64,000 nucleotides of DNA from Enoplosus armatus (GCF_043641665.1 NC_092191.1:17453501-17517500), one strand, 5' to 3'. Numbered from the stretch's first letter, positions 1 to 12,339 are shown. The notes: generated by a model not told the origin, from the letters alone. Made by a program: numbers and translations.

Positions 1-731
1 TATACATTTATTTTGAAATAGATGATGTGGAAAGCCATCCAGCTACGAATGTGATTTGTCTGTTTTGCTCGTGGGATTGTTTGGCAGACAGGAGCCGGTG
101 ACACAGACGATAGCCGCCAAGGTCACGGAAAGGTGTCGCACACTGTCGCGAGGGAGACCCGAGCTGTTATTGCATGTTAACCTGAACCTGCCTTTTCATT
201 CTCCCCGCTCCGTGAGGAGATCCTGCTCAGTGTGTAATTCATTTTCTCTCTGTCTCAACGTACAAAGCAGCCCGCCATTGTTTTGGCTGCATCACATTTC
301 CATGTCTATAACGTTATTGTCCCACTTTTCAAAGGAGGCACATCACCTGACTGGTGTCGGTTCAGTCGGCACACACTGACACTGTAATTGGGTTAAACAA
401 AAGGACCCAAAATAGACTGCAGCCTGTTCCTTCAGGACCCCTCCTGCTCCTCCTGTTGCCATGCCTGAAACCACAGCTCTGATTCAACACTGGATCCCAG
501 TCATGCAGAGTCAACACATCCTGTTGATATTCACGAGAGAAAGGCCAGCCAACCAGGGACAAGAACGCAAACGGCAGCCTAACAGCGGACCTTACTTGCA
601 TATGAATGTCTGATTTGTTTTCTGCTGTTCTCTCTAAGGGAGGAGTTTGCTGCTTAAGGCAAAGCACCTGTCCGCAGAAGAGACATAAGCATCCCATTGT
701 AGCAAGGTTTGATAAACATGTTATCTATTAT
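1..731. other. Non-coding stretch, nothing recognised
   Basis: Unique-looking sequence with two short open frames (about 107 codons on plus, 111 on minus) that have no recognisable domain, overlap antisense and lack convincing splice borders. I see no repeat or RNA gene here. Confidence 0.6.
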
Positions 732-786
732 TGATGGAAATTCTTATGTATTGAAAAAAAACATTTTTCATACAAGAATTTCCATT
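732..786. repeat. Long near-perfect hairpin
   Basis: The left arm (from 732) and right arm (to 786) are inverted copies. ATGGAAATTCTT pairs with AAGAATTTCCAT, then GTAT with ATAC, then GAAAAA with TTTTTC, separated by a 2-base and a 1-base bulge on the left arm and closing in a loop of a few bases. The total stem is about 22 pairs. It could be a tiny palindromic transposon remnant or a pre-miRNA-like fold. The seed matches no microRNA I recognise. Confidence 0.6.
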
Positions 787-1540
787 AGGGGCTTTAGAGT
801 ACGTGCCTGGATGTAGCATTGTGCTTTACAGCAATCCCAAACAGATTTTCATGGGTTTACACTCTAAGTTGTTTTTTTCTGCAGAAGCAATACTACTGGT
901 TTTAGGGAGAGAAAGTCTCTCAATATACTGTGTATTTACCCTCCATATGCTCGACCTCCAGCATTCAGAAAATCAATGCTCTGTGCTAGAATTCCAATAC
1001 ACAGCAGCACATAGGTGGGTCTCTGTAAGATACAGTTTGATTTTTCAAGCGCTGCTGTCGTTCCTGTAGTAATGTGGATATTTAAAGTCATTGATGAAAA
1101 TGGCAGTGATTGCTGGAGATTACCAGCATGTGGGTGTACAGCCAGAAGTGCATCCCATATATTGAACATATACAGGGAAGTGCATCATAAACATGTTTAT
1201 CTCACCACTTCTGCAGAATCTCGGGGGCCATCAGAAATAAACATGTTATCGTGGGCTCAGAGAGGCTTGAAAGTGATTAGAAAGCGCTTCATTAAGTGAG
1301 ATGCAGTTATGACTTATTAAGAATTCATCAATCAATAGAATCAAATAAAAAGGATTTATAAATGACAAAATAATTGATGCATAGCTAAATTGGAAATTAG
1401 TATTAATACCTAATTAAATGGTGGAATTTGTAAATCAATTTGATGACCCAGTTTTTAATGGGGAAATAAACAGCTGACTTTAAAGTGCATGTAAATTTAC
1501 AAAACAAGGGAATTACCAATTTGTTCCCTTTACCATTCGC
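787..1540. other. Non-coding stretch, nothing recognised
   Basis: AT-rich sequence with short overlapping frames on both strands and no domain. A 13-base string ATAAACATGTTAT occurs near 713 and again near 1238, probably by chance in AT-rich DNA. Confidence 0.55.
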
Positions 1541-1641
1541 TAAGCCCCTCTTCCCTCACTCACTGTTGCTCCATGTCTGTCAAGCTCTACGTTCTCACAT
1601 GTGGCACATGTGCAGTTTACAATAATAACAGGGGCAGATTT
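1541..1641 (+). repeat. Dispersed repeat, copy 1 (pair with 61017-61112)
   Basis: About 100 bases align in the same orientation with 61017-61112. Both start TAAGCCC, share a '(G)TTGCT' and 'TGTC.AGCT' core, and end with GTTTACAAT.ATAACAG.GGCAGATTT. Similarity stops at 1641, where LINE sequence begins. The parent family is not identified, but it is likely an old DNA-transposon or SINE fragment interrupted by, or lying against, the LINE. Confidence 0.6.
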
Positions 1642-1945
1642 GTGGTGGCATCAGCCATCTTTTATGGAGTGGTCTGCATCTCAGCTGCTGGACAGACTGA
1701 TTAAGATGGCTAGCTCCGTTCTGGGATGCCCCCTGGACTCAGTGGAAGTGGTGGGAGAAAGGCGAATGATGGCTAAGCTATCATCCCTGAGGGAGAACAT
1801 GTCCCTCCCCATGCAGGACACTCTGGCAGCACTGGGCAGCTCCCTCAGTGACAGGCTGCTTCACCCGCGGTGTGTGAAGGAGAGATACCGCAGGTCTTTC
1901 CTCCCGGCTGCTGTCAGGCTCCACTATCAGCACTGCTCCCAGTAG
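1642..1945 (+). pseudogene. LINE ORF2 C-terminal fragment
   Basis: An open frame of about 100 codons within the LINE encodes only the C-terminal tail after the polymerase domain. The basic motif KERYRRSF, followed by a hydrophobic LPAAVRL stretch, is characteristic of this tail in fish LINE ORF2 proteins. The apparent upstream methionine at 1601 lies in the neighbouring repeat and is fortuitous. The frame is intact over its short length, so the insertion may be fairly young, but it cannot encode a functional protein because the endonuclease and reverse transcriptase domains are missing. Confidence 0.8.
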
Positions 1946-2069
1946 AGCACGCACACTGGAATGGACGATCCACATATTTCTGAATGTATAACGAGTGGTG
2001 CAATATCTACATCTCTCTATGTGCAATACAGTATAATTCCTTTACCTTTCTTTTTTTTCGTTCTGTGAA

Positions 2070-2093
2070 TTTGTAAATTTGTAAATTTGTAAA
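2070..2093. repeat. Short tandem repeat (TTTGTAAA)3
   Basis: Three perfect 8-base units lie in the LINE 3' UTR. They may have arisen by slippage after insertion or belong to the source element. Confidence 0.9.
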
Positions 2094-2251
2094 TTATAGT
2101 TTTAGTAGCTTTTTTGTAATGGTCTTTATTGTTTTTATTTATTATATCTAGATTTTACACTTTTGTGTCTGCAATTGCACTATCCTGTATGCTGCTGTTA
2201 CAATGCAAATTTCCCCGCTGAGGGATTAATAAAGGATGATTTTATCTATCA

Positions 2252-4139
2252 CTCAGTATGTTTAATTCGGAAACAATTGGTCCTTGGTGACAGAGAAAGG
2301 CTCCTCATTTCTAGAAGGCAGGCGTACATTTTTGACAGTTGAAATGATGACTGTCGTTAGCAGATTTGATCAGCTGCAGCTAGCTAGCTAGATTTTAATG
2401 TCCAGCTGACTTATTATTAATTATTATTACAATTATTATCATTACAGTTTTGCCAATTTTGGGACGTAGTGGGTCACATTTCTTCACGGTATGTAAGTCG
2501 ATGTTGTAACATTTCATATGAATGTTGTCTCTTTTCATAGGCTTGGCGTTTTAGGAGTCATTGTTATTGGACTTAATCTGGCTCGACAGGCGGGAGTGTA
2601 AACTTATTTTGCCTTTTTTTTCTTCTTCTGTGACTTTTGTGCGTGTGGGGGTGGTGAGTGATTGGACGGTTCTTTAAAATTCATCCCAAATCATCAGGCC
2701 CTTTCAAGGCTCGGTTAGCTTAGCTCTCATTGATAATTCGGACGATGCAACTCACTCAAAGGGCACACGGCCTCAGCTCATGCATACCGTAATACGATAT
2801 TCAAGTCAAAATGTTTCACTCCATTCTTTTTATTTTAAAAGGAATTCTTAAGCGTTATTGTTCAAACCCTCATTACCAAAGATCCCTCTTAATCTTCTTT
2901 CTCTTGGCTCTCGTTTGATCTGCACATTCAGATGAATCTTTGAGTGTTGCTGGAGTCTCAGTCAAGTAAAGAAGATTTCAGTTGCATTTCTGAATAATAC
3001 ATTCTCCACTGGATACTTTCTGGGGATTAACATACGTGTTGTGTAGATATTAATATTTCTGAATAATGTCATACTGTGGATGAAGTGGAATGACAGTTAA
3101 CACAGCAGGAGCAGACGTCTTTCCACTACAGAGGGATCTTCTCCGTCTGAGGTACTTCAAACCAACCATGAGGAAAACTTTGGGTAACGCTGGGGACAAG
3201 ACAAAACTCTTGTGGTGTCACAGCTCCAGAAAGTATACTCAGCCCGGCGGGGGTCAGTGTGTGGGTGATCTGAGACGCTGTTTGAAGGATGAAGAAATAA
3301 AACGAACGACGTGGGGTAGATAACAGCAAGAGAGCATCCCTGCACACCTCAATGACACTCTTTCATTTTTTTTGTTATCAAAACCTTTGTATATGCACAG
3401 CAGAGCAACATGTAAAACAGCTCTCCAATACTACATGCCTTCATTTCTTATCTTTAAGGGATTTCAACTTTGTTTTTTTGTTTGTGTGAAAAGTGCATGT
3501 TGGGTGGAGGTGGATGAGAGACTCTAAGTGCCCTTGTAAATGTGTGAAAAGTGTTCCAGATAAAAAGATCAGTGTACAACAAGATTTATTCTTGATGAGG
3601 TACTTCATCTTTATGTTGCAGTCACAAGTCTTCCTGCGATCAAGCACAAAGAATATTCCCATGGAAACGGTACAGTGCACAGACCACTATAGGTAATGGT
3701 AAATAGACTGAGCCTCAGCTACCTGGATAATATTGCCATATACCAGCTTGATTTGTGGCGTTCCAAACAGGATATGTTTTTATTAAACAAACTACTACTG
3801 AATAATGTAAATACAGATGTGCATGTGGGTGAGCTGAATATATTCTACATAATACAATGCAGAAACTGGCAGACTACCAAGAATAAAAGAGAAAATGACT
3901 TCCCTGATTGTTCTTGCACAATCAAGGTCATACCTTGACTTTTCATTAGCATGGAATTGGTATGAATTATATGGAACAATCTTAATAAAATGCACAGTGC
4001 TGAGAGGTTTCTTTCACAGTAAAATATCCTTGATGCAGGGACATTTCCTCTGATTTGTGAAGCCTGTCTTGCTTTCTGTTTATTGGCACCTTTCATCCAT
4101 CTTATACCGTAACTCAATCACGTTACATGTAGAGCCCGT
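2252..4139. other. Non-coding stretch
   Basis: No gene, RNA or clear repeat recognised. Short frames near 3090-3323, 3493-3696 and 3696-3938 are matched by equally long antisense frames and carry no domain. Confidence 0.55.
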
Positions 4140-4400
4140 TTTTAAAGACAAGAGGAGACAAGACCTATCCATTTAGCTGATCACTATTTAGCTCATTCCA
4201 GCCCCCACTAATGATGATAATTGCCGACAGTGCCGCCCGGGTGACAATTTGGCACTACCCGCTCATTAATCTATTCATTTTACACTCAGATTAATGTGCT
4301 GACTGTGATCCTGGTGACCTCTGGTCTGCAGGGACCTCAGTCACGTGCTCAGGTCACCTCCTCCTACAGACTGTACAGCTGGAGCAACTGTACAAGAATC
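4140..4400. promoter_or_regulatory. Candidate conserved non-coding/enhancer block
   Basis: This unique block of mixed composition is dense in known factor-site shapes. It has homeodomain cores at about 4208-4224 (CTAATGATGATAATTG), 4264-4270 (CATTAAT) and near 4290. A TGACCT half-site lies at 4315-4320, a perfect CACGTG E-box at 4342-4347 and AGGTCACCT at 4351-4359. There is no open frame or repeat similarity. The call rests on motif density and a texture unlike the surrounding AT-rich DNA. Conservation was not tested. Confidence 0.3.
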
Positions 4401-5160
4401 TAGGCTATGTGGGAAAAAATAGAATGACTGATAATGTAGCTCGGGCTGACTGCCAAGTGGAAAATAAAGATGTAATTAGAAAGTAAAATGAACATAGATT
4501 TGCTACTGTACACATATTTTATCGTGCATTCCCACAGCACACGCAGCCACATTTACAGTACTCACACACACACAGAAAAAATGGCTTTGTGCTCCAACAA
4601 ACAAAAATCAATAACGATTTCACACAACTAATCAAACATGATCTCTTTGGATTTTGGACAGAAAAGCAGTTGATTCGAAATGAATATACCCTATTCAGCG
4701 TTAAAGCAGTCACTTTGTCCTCTCAGCAAGCCCAGTTTATTGAATAGATCTGAGATCCTCAAGGGTACCTTAACATACTCATAGAGCCGGAGCCAGAAAA
4801 ACAGAGCCTATAACATTTTCTTTCCACTGCCCTCGCTTCCTGACTTCTCTGTGAGCCACTGTGCATAGTGCTGCCACATGACACTCGCCTGTTTTCTTTC
4901 TCTAATCCGTGGTTTATGACTCGGGCTGCACAGGTTCGGGTGTCTAATGGGACTTCTGATGATGAACGCTGAGGCATTGACACAAGGATGATTTATAGTA
5001 CAGTAGTCACTGGAGGTGTGCTCGGGCTGTGCCACCCAGGGAGATGCCTTCCATCACATCTCATTTGCATTCACTCGATTTCTGTGCCGACGATGACTCA
5101 CACCACTAATGAGGCACCCACAGGACAGGGGAGTGTTCAGCTCACAGTTACACTCGTGTT
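4401..5160. other. Non-coding stretch, nothing recognised
   Basis: Short antisense frames (4519-4713, 4759-4983, 4808-5035) lack domains and splice borders. No repeat family recognised. Confidence 0.55.
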
Positions 5161-5198
5161 TCATCCTTTGCTGCAAACATGTGCGTAGCAAAGGATGA
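5161..5198. repeat. Short hairpin (14-bp arms)
   Basis: TCATCCTTTGCTGC at 5161-5174 pairs with GTAGCAAAGGATGA at 5185-5198 with one mismatch around a 10-base loop. It is too short for a canonical pre-miRNA, and no terminator role is expected in a vertebrate. Confidence 0.7.
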
Positions 5199-5380
5199 AT
5201 AGGTACAATAACTTTCAATGTGACAATTAATCACACTTCCACTGCCATCAAAGTTCAGACTCCTGGTGGCTGTAAAAGGTGTAATAGTGTGTTAAGTGCA
5301 TTATATTTACACAAAACCTACAAAGGCCAATTCCAGTAGCAAAACTGCTGAATCTGAACGTACCCATATTTCGTTGGGTA

Positions 5381-5445
5381 CATTTACATTACATTTGTTG
5401 ATTTGGCAGAAGTTTTTGTCCAAAGGCTTGTACAAATGATGTGAA
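5381..5445 (+). mobile_element. Fragment of fish SINE-associated repeat
   Basis: The segment follows the widespread fish sequence of the type 'ACATTTACATT..ATTTGGCAGA.G.TTTT.TCCAAAG' (here from 5390 to about 5428). This is usually one end of tRNA-derived SINEs or related non-autonomous repeats. Only about 65 bases are recognisable. Orientation is as read, and the direction of transcription is uncertain. Confidence 0.55.
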
Positions 5446-6018
5446 GACTAAACAACCAGTGCGCAAAACGCACCAGGTGCTGAGTCCAAAAGTGTAATTG
5501 TGATTTCTGCCTCCCAAGGACTCGCAACACTGTAGACAGTCCCTTTAAAATTTCCATTTTATTACATTAGAAAAAGTATTTCTCAATGTGATGAAAAAGA
5601 AATTCTACGTGAATGAACATTTTTGCATTTATCTAGTTGTCAATCTGCATACCTGAATCACCTGACATGAGTGGATTTGGTTGCATTTATGTGTACATTC
5701 TTCTAATGACATCTGGTCCATAAATGTATGTAATGCTAATGTGCAGGTAGATGACTCCGACGCTCAAGTCAGTTGGATGGATTTTTTTTTATTTTGGGAA
5801 AGCAGTTTATCCGAAACATGCAGTAGAGAATCAAAATACTGTAAAGTCTGAGGTAAGTTCAGTGGACATGACAGACTGAGAGATGAACACATTAAAATGC
5901 AATATTGTTCCCACATCAGTGGTGGAGAAATTGAACTTTTTAATTTTTTCTGCATTAAGTTTTGTATTTTATACACCCAACAGTAAGACATGCACCCTCC
6001 ATTGTCTTTGTGTGAATG

Positions 6019-6023
<5 letters not shown>
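5446..6023. other. Non-coding stretch, nothing recognised
   Basis: AT-rich unique sequence. The frames at 5764-5991 and 5883-6203 are shadows; the latter runs through the TA microsatellite. Confidence 0.55.

Positions 6024-6062
<39 letters not shown>
6024..6062. repeat. Microsatellite (TA)n
   Basis: About 19 uninterrupted TA dinucleotides. Such tracts are polymorphic and can extrude as cruciforms. Confidence 0.97.
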
Positions 6063-6065
<3 letters not shown>

Positions 6066-7540
6066 TTGAGGCATGTGCAGTGTACTTACTGTGAAGTCAC
6101 ACATAGTATTGTTGCAGTGATAATGATTTTTTTATACAACAAAATAAAAGATATAACAGGATACTATGACTTGCAGTCAATAAAAGGCCATTTTATTACT
6201 TGAATACAATACAATTGTATTAAAAATCCTTCATGTACATTTATAAATCTTGTTTTCAGTTGTGTATCATGCAACACACATTTGTCAATACTACCAGGAC
6301 TACTTTCCTCCCATAGTCGTGAAAGTGAAACAGAGAAGCAGCTTGAGTTTTAATCATTCAAACCTCTACCGGGAACTCTTTTCCCCCTTCGTTCTTTCTT
6401 TCTGCCTAATAAATCCTGCCCTAATAATAAAGCAGCTCACTGCTATGAAAAAACCTTTGTGGAGTCAAAATGAGTGTGTAAATTGAAATTTACGAGTTTA
6501 ATAACAATGCACGGCGTCATTTGAATAATTTCCTTCTCATATCCTCTTTAGTCATTCTTCACAGGGGAAATAATAGTTCTGTGGGTTTCTCTCTCAACAA
6601 TAAACACCAGAGGCAAGAACACATTTGAAATCTTTTCTGCATAAATGAAATATTGATCCATTTTCTTAATTATATGTGTTAGTTAATGAAGTAATAAATC
6701 AATAAGTGCTTAGAAGTATTTCAGTTTGAACATGTTCATGCAATCACACAACTCCAATATAAAATGTCTTCCTCAAGGCTTCCATGTTTCATCAAAAACA
6801 GCATCATTATTAGTATGTCCGGCACGACCGTCCCAACATGTTGTGAACGCAGCTCATTGTACTGTACATGGGCTCCTAATTCAGACATCACATACTGTAT
6901 CTAAACTGGGCTGTGCTCTCCTGCAGTGTGTGGCCTTTCAGTCACAGTGCCTTTACTGGAGGAGAGCAGGCTGTGACGGACAGCTTTAGTGGGTGGTAAG
7001 GATGTGTGTTCCCCCGGAGCAAGAAGTGCAGCAGTCCTCGCTGCTCTGGGTCTTTTCCTCTCCTATCGATCAGACGCAGTTTGACCATGTCTGTCCATAT
7101 GAAAGGTCACTTTTTATGTCTCCAGTGTCACCATGGACAGACACCAGCGGCCGCTTACATATATAAAAACCCGTGGGGAGGCGTGTAATGCTCTGGATGT
7201 TCAGTTACAGAACTTTATGGGCCACCTCACTGAGAGGAAGGACTTTGAATCGCCTCACATATCCCCGCCAACAGTGACTTATAAAAAGGGAATGGCTCCA
7301 TTGAGGAAGGAAATACAGAGTTCACTTTATCCCTGCTTTGTACTAAAGTTGATAAAATTACTCTGTCCCCTTCACTTGGCAGCAAGAATCAAGTATTAAT
7401 TACAGTTAATCAAACTTTTCAGATTATGGAAAGGGTCAAACATTGGACGAGTGCACTGTAAGTGCTTCATTCAAGGCATGTTGGTGCGTTTAAAGTGCTG
7501 AGCGGTCTTTTGCTGAGGTTGAAATTTCAGAGTATTAGCA
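6063..7540. other. Non-coding stretch
   Basis: No gene recognised. The part around 6480-6700 is unique and rich in TAAT/ATTA cores, so it could be regulatory, but nothing decisive is visible. Frames near 6726-7399 overlap each other and have no domain. Confidence 0.5.
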
Positions 7541-7960
7541 AGTTATTAACTTCCCCTAATAGGAAAATCCTGCTCTTGGAATGCAAACGAGGTGAGAGAG
7601 CAGTTAGGTGACAATGAGAGCATCGCTCAGCCACTCATGGGATAATAATGATGTGTTCATTCATGCGCAGGGTGAATCGGCCTCCGCGTCCTCAAGCACG
7701 GGTCTAACACGGACATGTCAGAAGTCCATCCAGAGTTTTCTTTAAGTGTCTAGTCATGAAATTGAATGCCACGGGTCATAAAGGATTGTTATTTATTGGA
7801 AAACCACCGGGGGATTCCCGTTTGTGGCTGTAATGTGAGGTTCTCTTGATGAGAATGGCCATTTAATGATCATTGCTGGCTCATCAGGGTTGGGTCATCT
7901 TTATTCATGTCTGTATTGATTTTACAGGGATGATTTTGTAATTGTGAAAACATGCAGCGT
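7541..7960. promoter_or_regulatory. Candidate regulatory block
   Basis: Unique, moderately GC-balanced DNA with several homeodomain and forkhead-like strings (GGATAATAATGATG near 7639, CATTTAATGATCATTG near 7860, TATTGATTTTAC near 7912) and no repeat similarity or open frame. It may be a conserved non-coding element, judged only from motif density. Confidence 0.22.
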
Positions 7961-8582
7961 CAGGGGCATAAATCACTTTCCTCCACACAAAAGATGGCAA
8001 CTTGACCATTATGGTTCTATTGGGTGTTTGGTCTTCATGGTTCTCCTTATAATATTTTATACTAAAATAAACAAGACTTCATTTCAAGAGGAATTTTATT
8101 TCTCTATATATTTGTGTGAATTATATGGCTGGATAAATACAGTATATTATTCTAGATAGATGATGATGAATTTCCTGAATTAACTAAAACAATTCGGTGT
8201 ATTTAGTCAGACTTGTTATCTACAGTACTACATGTCAAGTCTATGGCAGAAAGAGTTGTGACTATGTGAACAGCATGTGTGCAAATAAAGCCATGCTCAT
8301 GACAAATGTGGAAGCACTGGATTAAAGCACGCTATGATCGTGTTATATTGAAAACAATCGGAGGGTCCATGACACTAAACTAAATCAATTAAGCAATTAA
8401 AGCTGCAACTGCAATCTCACCAAATTTGGCTGGCCGGCAGAGAAGAGCAGAAACAGTAATTAACCGGAGTGAAACACATTGTTCAGACCTGATGATGTGT
8501 CAATAAATGTCTCTTTTACATTCTGCATCAAATGTTTGGGAAATGAGGTGTGTGACAAGAACAAAGTGAGAGAGGTACAGAC
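7961..8582. other. Non-coding stretch, nothing recognised
   Basis: AT-rich, no repeat or gene recognised. Confidence 0.55.
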
Positions 8583-8639
8583 CAAACACACACACACAAA
8601 CACACAGACATACAGTACAGATGGAAAGGGGGGGGGGGG
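8583..8639. repeat. Interrupted (CA)n and poly-G run
   Basis: An interrupted CA repeat at about 8585-8607 is followed by a run of 12 G at 8628-8639. Confidence 0.9.
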
Positions 8640-11600
8640 CATCAATTAGCAGACATGTTCCACTCTGCGTGTCGCCGTGTTTTTGTAGCGCGCGGTGAAG
8701 TGCTCGCCATGCATCGGTTGGCCCCATTGCAAAACCTCTCAGAAATGCCATTAGAATCAGTGACCTTTCAAACAACAACCAGCATGCTCACACACAATCC
8801 TTTAAAGGCTCGGAAACTCATTCACAATACATCGGCCACATTGTATATGCTTGTTTTTCACCTTTCTTTTCCTGTCATTGCTGGGACTGTTTCTCTCATA
8901 ATATATGAGCAATAATAAGACCCATTCAAACTGGTCAAGAACAGCACTGATTGGTAACTAATCAAGTCCGTCACTAATGGCATTTCATTTCCCTGTCTTC
9001 AAAGTTATGGAAAACATTGAATTAAGAATTTAAATTAAAAACCCAAGACACCATTGTTTTACCCATAACATCAAATGAAAAATTCCAGGAGTCTCATTCA
9101 TTCACATTTTTTGTTTCAGCCTAAATTTATTAGATGACTGGAGGACGGAGATTCATCCTTGACCTTGGCGACACTGTGGTAAATATTCTAAATGCAAGGT
9201 CCACTTACTTTTTAGCTAAGCTATTTACAGAGATTGACCGCTCCAATTATGTTTCTTATCAACATGATGAGAAAACATGTTTAAATAACATAATCCCCAA
9301 GTTGCAAAATGTTCACTGTCCACCATCGCTGCTAGCAAGGCTGTAGACTGTCACGTCGTATCGTGTTCCAACATTGTCCGCTTTACCAGTTTAACTAAAG
9401 CATATGCCCACTTGTACACCCACCATCCACCCCACCTCCCCACAGCGCCTTCCTTGTATGTAAATGTTGAACTTTCTTCCCCAAAGAAATGTTGGCTCTG
9501 AACATAAGCCTGGCAGCAATTATGTTTTCTTCAAAGCTAATTTGGCAAAATAAACTTTGAGCATATAAAGATGAATTCTAAGAGACAGGGTTGCTTTATA
9601 ATATGAGGTTAAGTTCCTCAGATTTGCCCATTTGAAGTTAGCTTGAGCAAGACACTGTATCTCTACAAGCTACAGGGATGCTGTTGTGTAAGTGACCTTG
9701 GCCTGTGACCTCCATGTGGTGAGGATGCAAACAAAGAACATTCCTCTTCAGGGCTCAATACTCAATACCTTGAGACTAAAGGAGAAGGAAAACATCAACA
9801 TGTTGAACTTATTTTTATGATACTGGTAATCTTCCAGGTAACGCCTCGAGTTTCAATTTAAAACATGAAGATTGAAGACCAGCAGTCTGAAGGTGACCAC
9901 AGGGACACACATATCAATCATCTCTTTTCAAAGTTTCTCATCTGGAACTAACCTCCTCAGGGGTTTCACTCCACAGCAAACACGACTCCCTACTTAGCAC
10001 CACTAGACGTTACTTTGACTCGAGTAGCCCACAGCTGCACGAGTAACCGGGAGTGTGTGGCTCAATGTCTCATTCTCTGGCTTTAATATGGTACTTTTAC
10101 TTCACTGAATTTGCCCAAAGTAGATGAAGAGATAATGATGGTCAGTCCTGGTGTAATCAGCACATTTCACCCATTGATCGGTTGATAGATTGGCTTGTAA
10201 TTTCCCCTCTTACCATGAGACAGAAAGTGTAACACAACCGAGGGAGAGCCTTCTAATTTGCTCCGACTGGCTCCCTCCGGTGGCTCAGACAGCGTTGATG
10301 TGTCTCTAATTGATTTCCATGGCATCCTCAGATGAGCTGCGAGAGAAGAGGTAGTGCTGCACATTAACAGGTTCCCACCAATAAAGGGTCAATGATTAGG
10401 GACTGTACTTAAGTTGTCCTCTATTCTCATTCACATCTTATCAATCATACTAACAAAGTAAAAGTCAGTAAAAATGTTAATTAATGATAGCATTTATAAA
10501 GTGTCATCAGCTTTGGCACAAGAGTGTGAAAATTGAGCTTCAATGGATACCGAACTGAATAATGAGAGAGAATATAACCTTGTAATTTGCATGTCTTCAG
10601 GTTTTAAAACACGCTGAGGCTGACTGATTGCACCTAGCAGCTAAATCATCCCGCTATCATCTTCACCAATAACAGATGAGATAAAGCCAGTCATAACTGA
10701 TTAACAAGAAAGTTTGTTTAAGGACAGGTTCAAAAATATATATATATCAAAGATGCTTCCTGTATTAAAGTCTCAGGATAAATCTGTGTAGCATTTTCAG
10801 CCCTTTTTTTGACAGACCACTTAACCACCCAACTCTTTTCTCCACCCAGGGGACTAAAAACCAAACCTTTGGGTGGATCTGAGTTGTCTTTTCCTCTTTA
10901 ACTCTCAACAGTGTCATGCACACAGCATTTATCTTCATGTAGTGGACTGGACAGCAAAGGATTTAGGAGGGCTACTCTCAATCCATCATAGTGCCAGAGG
11001 CTCTTTTTGAATATTAAAAAGGCTATCTCCTTGATCAAATAGCTTTGGCTTTGAAGCCTTGCCAATACAGAGGCACAGGATGGATATTGTCATATGCATC
11101 ATGTATCAGGTTGAGGGAAATGCATGGACATATTACAAAAATAAAGATATGGTTATGTCTAAGCTTGTGACGTGGTCACAGCACGTTTGGGGGTTTGTAG
11201 AAGCAGGAGAAGAAGAAGTGGCACCTTTTTATTTGTAATCAAAAGGAAGCGAGGATTTATCTCTGACAGCTATTTATCATCTGGTTATATCTAATCTTTA
11301 TACCTACTTTGGCACGTCAATAAACACATTAGTATGTTGTTGCCGATCAATGAGCGCAGACAGACGAACCTTTTGGCCACGGCTGCCGTATCAACAGGAA
11401 CCCCGTAGATTGCTTGAGTCTCGCTGCAAATTAAACCTCTGAACTCTTCACCTTGCGTTCAGCACTGACCCAACATTTATCAAACATTCATAGCTGCACA
11501 TCTATTTGCATCAGCGCAAGATCTACAATCAATTCCGGCCTTCGAGGGAGGTTTACCAACTGGAGGGATGTCAATAACTATTTAAGATTCACTGTAGATT

Positions 11601-12339
11601 TCCCATGCGTGAATCGACCTCCTGTACCCCGAGTCTGCTGCAGGACACAGCGGTAGTGATCGCTGATGATGTATTCCTCCACTGTGGGTTCAGATGTCTG
11701 GGTCGCAGACTTGTCTCAGCCTCACCCACAGCAGGTCATTTATTTACTTAACCACCTACTCCACATCCACACTCCCGTGTAAATGATGACAACAGTCTCT
11801 TAATCTTTACCCATTCTGTCTTGTAGCATTACAGTGTGTGTATTTAGCTGTGATTCTTCTTTTTCCTTCTTCATTGATTTGTATTCTCATCGTGTTTTCA
11901 CAGCCTCTGTGCCATATTCATTATGATCAGCTATTAATATATAGTATGACACGCTGAGGTGCTGATTGTTTCATTACCTTTTAATGGCTGTTACATGCAG
12001 CAGGAAACTGGACACAAACCACTTCAGCACAGATGGGGTCAGCCGGCCTTTTATTACTGCCTAAATAAAGAGTGTCCACCAGGGTCATCGTTTGCAAACC
12101 TGAAGAGTAGCTCAGAGAGGCCTGCCTGGTCAAAAGTGACGTTCTTGATGGGCTGCACGCTTGATGGCAACAAAAAAATGGGAGACACTTCCAACAGTAG
12201 TGTGTGGTTTCAGCTGCAAAATCACAGGAATCACTAAGCAAGTGGTACAAAGATGTTTGGTGTTGACTTCATTTTCAAAGCTGTGCTGTACATTCATACA
12301 TGACACTGAGATACTGATGAATTTTGAGGAACACACATG
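8640..12339. other. Non-coding stretch
   Basis: No gene or recognised repeat over 3.7 kb. The unique section near 10150-10400 resembles conserved non-coding DNA in texture (balanced composition, TAAT cores) but shows nothing specific. Frames near 11453-11656 and 11959-12250 have no domain and are matched antisense. Confidence 0.5.

Larger units (their letters stand above)
1642..2251 (+). mobile_element. 5'-truncated LINE (L2/Rex1-like) 3' end
   Basis: This is the 3' end of a non-LTR retrotransposon. The first 300 bases encode the region that follows the reverse transcriptase domain in fish LINEs, with the recognisable strings LDRLIKMASSVLG, LLHPRCVKERYRRSFLPAAV and a C-terminal stop at about 1943-1945. 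A 3' UTR follows, ending AATTTCCCCGCTGAGGGATTAATAAAGG and then a short TTATCTATC tail, the usual end of fish L2/Rex1-type elements. No RT catalytic domain remains, so the copy is 5'-truncated and dead, as expected from target-primed reverse transcription. Clade assignment (L2 versus Rex1) is from memory and not certain. Confidence 0.85.
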
